This document shows, one piece after another, positions 57,477-64,000 of a stretch of 64,000 bases of DNA. This stretch comes from Microbacterium sp. LWH3-1.2 (lineage in GTDB: Bacteria > Actinomycetota > Actinomycetes > Actinomycetales > Microbacteriaceae), in NCBI RefSeq assembly GCF_040675855.1, contig NZ_JBEGIK010000001.1, positions 2,046,001 to 2,110,000 on the forward strand, written 5' to 3'. A program made the position numbers and the translations under genes. Each line of letters starts with the position of its first letter. The first letter of the stretch is position 1. The notes under the pieces are model-generated. The model had not been told where the DNA came from and did no database searches. It worked only from the letters and a program-made list of their open reading frames with translations.

Positions 57477-58772
57477 GTGGAGATCCTCGCCTTCGTCATC
57501 GGTGTCGCCCTCATGGTCGTGGGCCTCGCCGTGTCGATCGCTCTGCACGAGCTCGGCCACCTGTGGCCGGCCAAGAAGTTCGGCGTGCGCGTCGGCCAGT
57601 ACATGATCGGGTTCGGCCCGACGCTGTGGTCGAAGCGCTGGCGCGGCACGGAGTACGGGTTCAAGGCGATCCCGCTCGGCGGCTACATCTCGATGGCCGG
57701 CATGTACCCGCCGTCGCCGCACGCCGCGCGGCGCGACGGCCGCGCCGCCGGCGGCTTCTTCGCGACGATGGTGCAGGACGCGCGCGACGCGAACGACGAG
57801 ACGCTGCAGGGTGAGGACGACACGCACGTCTTCTACCGCCTGCCGATCTGGAAGCGGATCGTCGTGATGCTCGGCGGGCCGTTGATGAACCTCTTCTTCG
57901 CCGTCGTGCTCTTCACGATCCTGCTCAGCGGCATCGGCGTCCAGACGGCGACGACCGAGGTCGCGCGCCTGTCGGAGTGCGTTCCGACCACCAGCTCGAC
58001 GGAGTGCACCGACTCCTCTTCCGCCGCCCCGGCCGAGGCGGCGGGCATCCGGCCCGGCGACGTCATCGTCTCGATCGACGGCGAGCCGGTCGCGGACTTC
58101 GGCGAGGCATCCGCCATCATCCGCTCGTCGCCCGGCGACCAGCTGACGTTCGTCATCGAGCGCGACGGCGCCGAGCAGACTCTGCAGATCACCCCCGCGA
58201 CGATCCAGAGCGAGGTGACGGCCGCCGACGGCACGACCACCACCCAGGAGGTCGGCTTCGTGGGGGTCGGCCCCACCGTCGAGTACGTGCAGCAGCCGAT
58301 CTGGGCAGGACCCCAGATGGCCGTCCAGAACGTCGGCGCGGTCGCCGGGATCATCTGGCAGCTGCCGGCCAAGGTGTGGCAGACGGGCGTCGACCTGGTC
58401 ACCGGCCAGGAGCGCGACCCGAACGGCCCGCTCAGCATCGTAGGTGCGAGCCGCCTCTCCGGCGAGGTCGCCGCGGCCGACTCACCCGTGCTGAACCGCG
58501 TCGCGGGCTTCCTGTCGCTGCTGGCATCGCTCAACATCGCCCTGTTCGTCTTCAACCTCATCCCGCTGCTGCCGCTGGACGGCGGCCACATCGCGGTCGC
58601 CCTGTGGGAGGGCATCAAGCGGGTGTGGGCGAAGCTCTTCCGTCGCCCGCCGCCTGAGCCGGTCGACGCGACCAAACTGGTGCCGCTCACATTCGCGGTC
58701 TTCGTCGCCCTTCTCGTCATGGGCGGCGTCCTGATCCTCGCCGACCTCTTCAACCCGGTGACGCTCTTCTGA
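57477..58772 (+). CDS. rseP: RseP-type site-2 membrane metalloprotease
   Basis: A 431-residue M50B intramembrane protease. The zinc motif HELGH is at residues 24-28 in the first membrane span, FKAIPLGGYISMAGM lies near residue 63, a PDZ domain spans about 180-270 (GIRPGDVIVSIDGEPV), and the second active-site motif NLIPLLPLDGGHI lies near 360. It cleaves anti-sigma factors or signal-peptide remnants within the membrane. GTG at 57477 is fixed by TACCGT at 57465-57470, six bases upstream. The usual downstream ispG is absent. Confidence 0.95.
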   Translation: MEILAFVIGVALMVVGLAVSIALHELGHLWPAKKFGVRVGQYMIGFGPTLWSKRWRGTEYGFKAIPLGGYISMAGMYPPSPHAARRDGRAAGGFFATMVQDARDANDETLQGEDDTHVFYRLPIWKRIVVMLGGPLMNLFFAVVLFTILLSGIGVQTATTEVARLSECVPTTSSTECTDSSSAAPAEAAGIRPGDVIVSIDGEPVADFGEASAIIRSSPGDQLTFVIERDGAEQTLQITPATIQSEVTAADGTTTTQEVGFVGVGPTVEYVQQPIWAGPQMAVQNVGAVAGIIWQLPAKVWQTGVDLVTGQERDPNGPLSIVGASRLSGEVAAADSPVLNRVAGFLSLLASLNIALFVFNLIPLLPLDGGHIAVALWEGIKRVWAKLFRRPPPEPVDATKLVPLTFAVFVALLVMGGVLILADLFNPVTLF

Positions 58773-58874
58773 CGCCTCGCGCATCGGCCTGAGGAATCTT
58801 CCGGGTCGTGTCGAAATCGGTCTTGTCCGTTCGCTGTAGGGATGCAACGGTTCCACTGACGAAAGGACACGACC

Positions 58875-59240
58875 GTGAAGTACGTGATCATGTTCACCTC
58901 GACCCCCGAGCTCGACGCCGCGGTGCCCGAAGAGCGCCGGCAGGAGGTCTACGGGCGCATCTACGAGTGGTTCGGCGCGAACGCCGACAAGATCGACGAC
59001 TCGGGCGCGGAGCTGCACCCGGTCAGCACCGCGACGACCGTGCGCTCGGCTGACGGTGGTCCGGTCGTCGCAGACGGGCCCTTCTCGGAGGCCAAGGAGG
59101 TCATCGGCGGCTTCAGCGTCATCGACGTGCCGGATCTGGATGCGGCGATCGATCTCGTCAAGACCTGGCCGTCCCTGGAATTTCCGGGCGTGGCCGTCGA
59201 GATCCGGCCCATGGTCGTCGACTACAGCCAATTCGAGTGA
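58875..59240 (+). CDS. YCII/DGPF-domain protein
   Basis: A 121-residue YciI-like dimeric alpha/beta-barrel protein. It has the N-terminal KYVIMFTSTPEL and the diagnostic ADGPFSEAKEVIGGFSVIDV near residue 65. Such proteins are regularly encoded with ECF42 sigma factors, as here: its TGA overlaps the ATG of the sigma gene (TGATG). A role in sensing or modulating the sigma factor is proposed for the family but not proven. GAAAGGACAC precedes the GTG. Confidence 0.9.
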   Translation: MKYVIMFTSTPELDAAVPEERRQEVYGRIYEWFGANADKIDDSGAELHPVSTATTVRSADGGPVVADGPFSEAKEVIGGFSVIDVPDLDAAIDLVKTWPSLEFPGVAVEIRPMVVDYSQFE

Positions 59241-60505
59241 TGTCCGGAACGGATGCTGCGGCCCCCCGTGACCCGGAACATCCGGGCTCAGGCGGGGCCG
59301 CGGCATCCGATCGCCTGCTCGTGAGCGTGGTGCGCGAGGAGTCCGCGCGCATCACGGCGACGCTGACCGTCTCGTTCGGCAGTTTCGATGTCGCCGAGGA
59401 GGCGGTCGCCGCGGCCGTCGAGGAGGCGCTGCGCGAGTGGCGCAGCCGCGGGATCCCGCCGAAGCCCGCGGCCTGGCTCATGCAGGCGGCGCGGCACAAC
59501 GCGCTCGACCGCGTGCGGCGCGAGCGTGTGCTCCGCGACAAGGTGGCGCTGCTCGAGTCGGAGCCGAGCGTCGACGGCCGGCCTGCGGACGAGCGGCTTC
59601 TCCTGCTCTTCGGGTGCTGCCACCCGGCCCTCGCACCCGACGCCCAGCTCGCGCTGACCCTGCGCGCCGTGTGCGGCCTCACGACCGCGCAGATCGCTCG
59701 GGCGACGTTCTCGACCGAGCCGACGACGGGACAGCGGATCTCGCGGGCGAAGCGCAAGATCGCCGACAGCGGCATCCCGCTGCGCGTGCCCCAGGGCGCG
59801 GACGCGGCGGGTCGGCTCGACCTCGTGCTGACGATCGTGTCGGTGATGTACAGCGAGGCCCATTTCGTGGCGGGGGCGGATGCCGCGGCCGACCGCGATC
59901 TCGCCGACGACGCGCTGTGGCTGGCCCAGGTGGTCGCCGAGGCGCTTCCCCGCGCCGCGGAGGCCTGGGGGCTGCTGGCGCTGTTGCGCTTCCACCGGGC
60001 GCGCGAGTCGGCGCGGTCGGTCGACGGGGAGCTGGTGCTGCTCGCCGAGCAGGACCGCACGCAGTGGGACGCGACGCTTCTCGCCGGTGCGCGGCATGCG
60101 CTCGGGCGGGCGGCGCGCCTGCGACGGCCAGGACGCTGGCAGCTGCACGCGGCGATCGCGGCGTGCCACGCGGATGCCGCCGACGCGGCGTCCACCGACT
60201 GGCTCCAGGTGCTGACGCTCTACGACATGCTCCTGGCGCACGACTGGTCGCCGGTCGTGCGGCTCAACCGCGCGGTCGCGCTCGCGCGCGTCGAGGGCGC
60301 GGCGGTCGCTCTCGCAGAGGTCGACGCGCTCGAGGGTGCGCTCGAGCGCTCGCACCTGTGGCACGCGGTGCGGGCGTCGCTGCTGCGCGATCTCGGCCGC
60401 GACGACGAGGCGCTCGCCACGGACCTGCGCGCCCTCGAACTCACGGCGAACGAGGCCGAGCGGCGCCTCCTCGCCGCCCGCGCCGGCTCCGCCCCCGGTC
60501 GTTGA
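59240..60505 (+). CDS. ECF sigma factor, group 42, with C-terminal helical extension
   Basis: A 421-residue extracytoplasmic-function sigma factor. Sigma region 2 covers about 25-100 (PAAWLMQAARHNALDRVRRE) and region 4 about 135-185 (LRAVCGLTTAQIARATF), followed by a 230-residue TPR-like extension typical of ECF42, which lacks a classical anti-sigma factor. It is translationally coupled to the YCII gene. The target promoter and signal are unknown. Confidence 0.9.
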   Translation: MSGTDAAAPRDPEHPGSGGAAASDRLLVSVVREESARITATLTVSFGSFDVAEEAVAAAVEEALREWRSRGIPPKPAAWLMQAARHNALDRVRRERVLRDKVALLESEPSVDGRPADERLLLLFGCCHPALAPDAQLALTLRAVCGLTTAQIARATFSTEPTTGQRISRAKRKIADSGIPLRVPQGADAAGRLDLVLTIVSVMYSEAHFVAGADAAADRDLADDALWLAQVVAEALPRAAEAWGLLALLRFHRARESARSVDGELVLLAEQDRTQWDATLLAGARHALGRAARLRRPGRWQLHAAIAACHADAADAASTDWLQVLTLYDMLLAHDWSPVVRLNRAVALARVEGAAVALAEVDALEGALERSHLWHAVRASLLRDLGRDDEALATDLRALELTANEAERRLLAARAGSAPGR

Positions 60506-60520
60506 GAGAGCCTGCGAGTC

Positions 60521-60563
60521 GAAACGCCTCGAATCCGGCGCAGACCGGATTGCCGAGGCGTTC
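60521..60563. terminator. long two-part hairpin between convergent genes
   Basis: Outer arms GAAACGCCTCG / CGAGGCGTTCC and inner arms AATCCGG / CCGGATT form an extended stem with a two-base bulge, between the sigma-factor stop and the stop of the convergent anthranilate synthase gene. There is no U tract in either direction. Confidence 0.6.
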
Positions 60564-60612
60564 CGACGTCGCGAGTCGGAGCGCGGGCTCCGCTCGACGA
60601 GCGGGATCGGCG

Positions 60613-62547
60613 TCAGGCGGGGACGGGCGCGAAAGCCTGCTCGACCAGGCGCTGGAGCGTCGTCATGCCGTCGCGCGACAGGATCGACTCGAGGTGGCCC
60701 TGCACGGACGCGAAGCCGGGGCCGCGGAGCGCGTAGACGTCTCCGGACGCGTCGGCGGCGATCTCAGCCTCGCCGGCGCGCGTCGTCCCCGCCGGAACAC
60801 GGGCCGTGAACGTGTTGTAGAAGCCGATCGACGCCGGCACGCCGAACACGTCGACCGACTTCTGCAGCCCCTGGTGCGGCGCGCCGAGCGGCGCGAGGTC
60901 GATGCCGAAGGTGTCGGCGAGGATCTGGTGACTGAGGCACACGGCGAGGAGCGGTCGGCCGGCCGCGCGGCGGCGCGCGACGACATCGCGCATGCGACGG
61001 ATGCGGGGGCTCGAGGAGTCCCGGGGGTCGCCCGGCCCCGGGCCGGTCACGAGGAGCTCCGCCTGATCGACCTGCGTGTCGGTGACCTCGCTCCAGGGCG
61101 AGATCTCGACGTCGAGCCCGAGGTGGCGCAGCTGGTGGGCGAGCATCGTCGTGAAGCGATCCTCGGCGTCGACGACGAGCGCGGAGCGTCCGTCGAAGGG
61201 GCCGGGCTCGGACGATCCCTGCGGGTTGAGCCAGAACTCGGCGAGGCGTCCGTTGCGCGACGCCAGGAGCTCGGCGATCGCCGGGTCGTCGGCCAGACGG
61301 CGAGGGGCCGGCGCGGGTGCGTCTTCGTCGATGACATCGGCGCTGGGGGCCGCGGTCTCGGCCGCCGCGTCACGGGGGACGGCGCCGATCGCGCCGAGCA
61401 CCCCGGCAGCCTTGCCGTGGGTCTCCCCGACCTCCCCGTAGGGATCGGAGTGCCGCACGAGCGTGGCACCGACGGGAACGCGCAGCCGGCCATTCTGCAG
61501 GTAGGCGGTGCGGATGAGGATCGGGGCGTCGAGGTCGTGGGTCGCCTCGCCCCCCGCGAGCGTGTCGCGGGGGGTGAAGAGCGCGGCGACACCCGAGTAG
61601 TAGCCGCGCGGCGTCGTCTCGTGGCGCGTGATGACGGTGCACGCGTTCTGCATAGGTGAACCGGTCACCGTGGGGGCGAACATCGTCTCACGCAGGATGT
61701 CGCGCGGATCGAGCCTGCTGCTGCCCCGCAGCACGTACTCGGTGTGCGTGAGCCGCGACATCTCCTTGAGGTGCGGGCCGGTGATGCGGCCGCCGTCGGA
61801 GCAGACGGCGCTCATCATCTTGAGCTCCTCGTCGACGACCATGAAGAGCTCCTCGGTCTCCTTCGTCGAGCGGAGGAACTCGGTGAGCGTCTCGGCGGTC
61901 GCGCCCCCCGCCGGGTGGCGGAACGTCCCCGAGATCGGGTTCATGGTGACGACGCCGTCGCGCGCGCTCACATGCGCCTCCGGGCTCGCGCCTACGGCGA
62001 CGTGCCCGGGCGTGACGACGGCGAACGTCCAGTACGCCCCGCGCTCGTGCTCGAGGAGAGCCCGGAACCACGTCAGGGCGGCGGTGGCGGCATCCGTCGT
62101 CACTCCCGCTGTGAAGTCGCGACGGATGACGAAGTTCGCACCCTCACCGCGGCCGATCTCGTCGGCGATCACGCGCCGCACGATCTCGGCGTACTCCTCG
62201 TCGGCGATGTCGAAGCCGGGGTCGTCGAGCGCGACCGCGTCGATGGGGAGCTGGGCGAGGGCTTCGTCGCGGGGGAGCGAAGCGCGATCCCGCACGATGA
62301 GGCACCGCAGCGGCGCGCCGTCGTCGTGGCATTCGAACCCGCGCTCGCGCACCTGACGGAACGGCACCAGGGCGAGCACCTCGTGCGGCGCACCCGAGGC
62401 GTCCGTCAGCGGGATGTCGGCGAGCAGGTCGACGTCGACGACGTCACCGGTCAGCACCTCGACGGTGCGCTCGTCGCGCGCGATGAGCGCGAACGGGAGA
62501 CCGCTCGCGGCGAGGTCGGGAAGGGACGGGGATGCGGACCCGGTCAT
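60613..62547 (-). CDS. PhzE-type fused anthranilate synthase (TrpE-TrpG single chain)
   Basis: A 644-residue fusion. The N-terminal chorismate-binding domain (about 1-400) has MNPISGTFRHP, ELKMMSAVCSDGGRITGPHLKEM, LRETMFAPTVTGSPMQNA and RGYYSGVAALF. The C-terminal class I glutamine amidotransferase (about 440-644) has LLAVCLSHQIL with the nucleophilic Cys, and HLES with the His/Glu. It makes anthranilate (or ADIC, if phenazine-type) from chorismate and glutamine. No phenazine genes are near. The upstream Trp-codon leader and attenuator indicate a role in tryptophan synthesis, as for fused actinobacterial TrpEG. Confidence 0.88.
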   Translation of the reverse strand: MTGSASPSLPDLAASGLPFALIARDERTVEVLTGDVVDVDLLADIPLTDASGAPHEVLALVPFRQVRERGFECHDDGAPLRCLIVRDRASLPRDEALAQLPIDAVALDDPGFDIADEEYAEIVRRVIADEIGRGEGANFVIRRDFTAGVTTDAATAALTWFRALLEHERGAYWTFAVVTPGHVAVGASPEAHVSARDGVVTMNPISGTFRHPAGGATAETLTEFLRSTKETEELFMVVDEELKMMSAVCSDGGRITGPHLKEMSRLTHTEYVLRGSSRLDPRDILRETMFAPTVTGSPMQNACTVITRHETTPRGYYSGVAALFTPRDTLAGGEATHDLDAPILIRTAYLQNGRLRVPVGATLVRHSDPYGEVGETHGKAAGVLGAIGAVPRDAAAETAAPSADVIDEDAPAPAPRRLADDPAIAELLASRNGRLAEFWLNPQGSSEPGPFDGRSALVVDAEDRFTTMLAHQLRHLGLDVEISPWSEVTDTQVDQAELLVTGPGPGDPRDSSSPRIRRMRDVVARRRAAGRPLLAVCLSHQILADTFGIDLAPLGAPHQGLQKSVDVFGVPASIGFYNTFTARVPAGTTRAGEAEIAADASGDVYALRGPGFASVQGHLESILSRDGMTTLQRLVEQAFAPVPA

Positions 62548-62582
62548 GGTGAGTCGTCTTTCGTCGTGGGGCGGAGTCCCGT

Positions 62583-62613
62583 ACGAAAAAGAAGACCGCC
62601 CCGTGGGCGGTCT
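62583..62613 (-). terminator. attenuator terminator upstream of the anthranilate synthase gene
   Basis: On the minus strand a perfect 9-bp stem AGACCGCCC / GGGCGGTCT with a 3-base loop is followed by TCTTTTTCG, a real U tract. It lies 22 bases past the leader-peptide stop and 36 bases before the structural gene, the classic place for an attenuator. Confidence 0.9.
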
Positions 62614-62670
62614 GTGGTCGCGCGAACCCACCGCCTATGCGGTGAGCCACCAGGAGAGGTGCGCGGACAT
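62614..62670 (-). ncRNA. tryptophan attenuator leader RNA, segments 1-2 and start of 3
   Basis: Downstream of the Trp codons, CACCGC pairs with GCGGTG (pause hairpin, 1:2). The GGCGGT of segment 2 can instead pair with ACCGCC of segment 3, which is also the left arm of the terminator, giving the antiterminator. Ribosome stalling at the two Trp codons would mask segment 1 and favour 2:3. This is read directly from complementarity; folding energies were not calculated. Confidence 0.75.
62635..62670 (-). CDS. trpL: tryptophan leader peptide
   Basis: An 11-codon ORF, MSAHLSWWLTA, with two adjacent Trp codons (TGG TGG) and a TAG stop inside the attenuator's first hairpin. Its ATG lies exactly six bases after TAGGTT (62682-62677), so the transcript probably begins at the AUG. 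It senses charged tRNA-Trp; the peptide itself needs no function. It resembles MSAH...WW leader peptides before actinobacterial trpE genes. Confidence 0.88.
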   Translation of the reverse strand: MSAHLSWWLTA

Positions 62671-62676
62671 GCGCCG

Positions 62677-62682
62677 AACCTA
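62677..62682 (-). promoter_or_regulatory. -10 element TAGGTT of the trp leader transcript
   Basis: TAGGTT read on the minus strand ends six bases before the leader-peptide ATG, the same spacing seen at ten other genes of this window. No clear -35 is visible about 17 bases further upstream. Confidence 0.55.
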
Positions 62683-62779
62683 CCACACGCCCGATCGGGC
62701 GATCCGCCCCGGCGTCTCGGGTTACGCACCATACTGGGGCGAGCCCGTCTCCTCCCATCCCCGCGCCGCGGAGGTAGCC

Positions 62780-64000
62780 ATGACCCAGCCGACCATGACC
62801 GAGCGCTCGCCCGAGCCTGAGCGGCCGTCGCGCCCGCGTCGACGCGGTCCCTCCATCGCCGACCGCATCCGCAGCATGGGGGAGCAGCGCACCGGCGCGC
62901 TGCTGCTGGTGCTCGCGACGCTCGTCGCGATCGTGTGGGCGAACATCTCCGCGACGTCGTACCACGACTTCTGGGAGACCGAGCTGACCATCGGCTTCGG
63001 CGACATCCACCTCGAGTTCACGCTGCACGCGCTGGTCAACGACGCGCTCATGGCGATCTTCTTCTTCACCGTCGGCCTCGAGGTGCGCCGCGAGTTCGCG
63101 ATCGGCGAGCTCACGAGCTGGTCGCGCGCGATGATTCCGGTGGTGGCCGCCGTCGCGGGGCTGCTCGTGCCGGCCGCGCTCTTCCTCGCGATCGCAGCGG
63201 GGTCCGGCTATGCGCATGCGTGGGGCGTCGTGATCTCGACCGACACCGCGTTCCTCGTCGGCGCGCTCGCGCTCATCGGGCCACGCGCCCCGGGAAGGCT
63301 GCGGGTGTTCCTTCTCGCCCTCGCCGTGGTGGACGACATCGGCGCGCTGAGCATCATCGCGCTCTTCTACACCGAGAACTTCACGCCCGCGCCGCTCCTC
63401 CTCGCGGCGGTCGGGCTCGCAGGCATCTACTTCACCCGCTACGTGCGCCGCGGCCGCGGCCCGATCTACGCCACCCTCTCGATCATCGTGTGGCTCGCGT
63501 TCCTGGCGTCCGGCGTCCACCCGACGCTCGCCGGCGTCGCCATCGCCCTGCTGATCCCGGTCTACCGGCCCAACCGCCGTGACGTCGAGCAGGCGCTCGA
63601 GCTCGCCCGCGTGTTCCGACAGTCGCCGAACACCGAGTACGCGCGTCAGGCGGCGAACAGCCTGCGCGAATCGATCTCGATCAACGAGAGGCTGCAGTCG
63701 GCGTACTCGCCGTACGTGGCCTACGTCATCCTGCCGCTGTTCGCGCTCGCCAACGCGGGTGTCGAGATCTCGGGGCCGATCCTCGCGGCGGCGGCCCAGT
63801 CGCCGGTGACGTGGGCCATCATCGTCGGTCTCGTCGTCGGCAAGTTCGTCGGCGTCTTCGGCGCGGCCGCGATCATGAAGGTCTTCAAGCTCGGCGAGTT
63901 CGGCCTCGGCCTCACCCTCGACCGCATCGCCGGGGGCGCGATGCTCTGCGGTATCGGCTTCACGATCTCGCTCTTCATCATCGATCTCGCCATCGATGAC
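62780..64000 (+). CDS. nhaA: Na+/H+ antiporter NhaA (3' end outside window)
   Basis: 407 codons are visible, open to the edge. A basic N-terminal extension of about 35 residues precedes the NhaA membrane domain, with ISTDTAFLVGALAL near residue 152, the paired ion-binding aspartates in AVVDDIGALSIIALFYT near residue 185, and GKFVGVFGAAAIMKVFKLG near residue 353. It exchanges Na+ for H+ to control pH and salt. GCGGAGG lies before the ATG at 62780; the ATG 15 bases downstream is an alternative. Some actinobacterial NhaA carry a C-terminal thioredoxin-like fusion, which cannot be judged here. Confidence 0.95.
   Translation, partial: MTQPTMTERSPEPERPSRPRRRGPSIADRIRSMGEQRTGALLLVLATLVAIVWANISATSYHDFWETELTIGFGDIHLEFTLHALVNDALMAIFFFTVGLEVRREFAIGELTSWSRAMIPVVAAVAGLLVPAALFLAIAAGSGYAHAWGVVISTDTAFLVGALALIGPRAPGRLRVFLLALAVVDDIGALSIIALFYTENFTPAPLLLAAVGLAGIYFTRYVRRGRGPIYATLSIIVWLAFLASGVHPTLAGVAIALLIPVYRPNRRDVEQALELARVFRQSPNTEYARQAANSLRESISINERLQSAYSPYVAYVILPLFALANAGVEISGPILAAAAQSPVTWAIIVGLVVGKFVGVFGAAAIMKVFKLGEFGLGLTLDRIAGGAMLCGIGFTISLFIIDLAIDD

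Noticed and set aside
60613..62547. Phenazine biosynthesis based on the PhzE-like protein
   Set aside because: No other phz genes are present, and the upstream Trp attenuator points to tryptophan synthesis; only the protein architecture is PhzE-type.

Overview
This window looks like a chromosomal segment of a high-GC actinobacterium of the Microbacteriaceae, most likely Microbacterium or a close relative. That reading rests on very high GC with GGATGC/GCATCC-rich coding, many GTG starts, the actinobacterial order argS-lysA-hom-thrC-thrB-rho-prfA, the prmC-tsaC-wecA-atpI-atpBEFHAGDC block, DUF2993, YcnI and ECF42/YCII genes. It is inferred from gene content and not from any marker search. Nearly everything is chromosomal core; I see no CRISPR array, rRNA, intact prophage or intact insertion sequence.

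Layout. 1-1745: a cyclopropane/methyl fatty-acid synthase (cut by the window edge) and its FAD-dependent partner, the gene pair expected for 10-methyl branched fatty acids. 1950-5530: a patchy stretch with visibly lower GC. It carries a lipoprotein, a PadR/HAAS membrane pair, a solitary immunity-like protein and a frameshifted tyrosine-integrase tail beside tRNA-Arg(CCG), probably the scar of an old island. 5574-7414: SGNH hydrolase and transglutaminase-like protein. 7462-18532: argS, DUF2993, lysA-hom-thrC-thrB (aspartate-family amino acids), rho with a huge low-complexity N-terminus, and prfA. 18541-24590: a small membrane protein, a large ATP-dependent LuxR regulator, and a cysteine locus (cysE plus two tandem cysK copies), all lying between prfA and prmC.

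24791-35285: prmC, tsaC, a polyprenyl-phosphate GlcNAc-1-P transferase, an AtpI-like protein and the complete F1Fo ATP synthase operon ending in a strong terminator. 35325-47955: yaaA, two small membrane proteins, an aldo/keto reductase, a heterodimeric ABC exporter, a PP2C phosphatase next to an EccC-like FtsK/SpoIIIE ATPase, and an APC amino-acid permease. 48173-53964: alanine dehydrogenase, asparaginase, OsmC, an acyltransferase, a lipid-anchored FKBP and dxr. 54000-58772: a tandem hairpin repeat, a MurE-type ligase, YcnI and a histidine-containing membrane protein, then the site-2 protease RseP. 58875-64000: YCII plus ECF42 sigma factor, a PhzE-type fused anthranilate synthase, and the 5' part of nhaA.

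Two things stand out. First, the fused anthranilate synthase is preceded by a textbook tryptophan attenuator: an 11-residue leader peptide with two adjacent Trp codons, an alternative hairpin set and an intrinsic terminator. The leader ORF itself appears to start at the transcript 5' end. Second, that arrangement is general here: at least ten genes have a TANNNT-like -10 hexamer exactly six bases before the start codon, which predicts widespread leaderless mRNAs and fixes many start sites.
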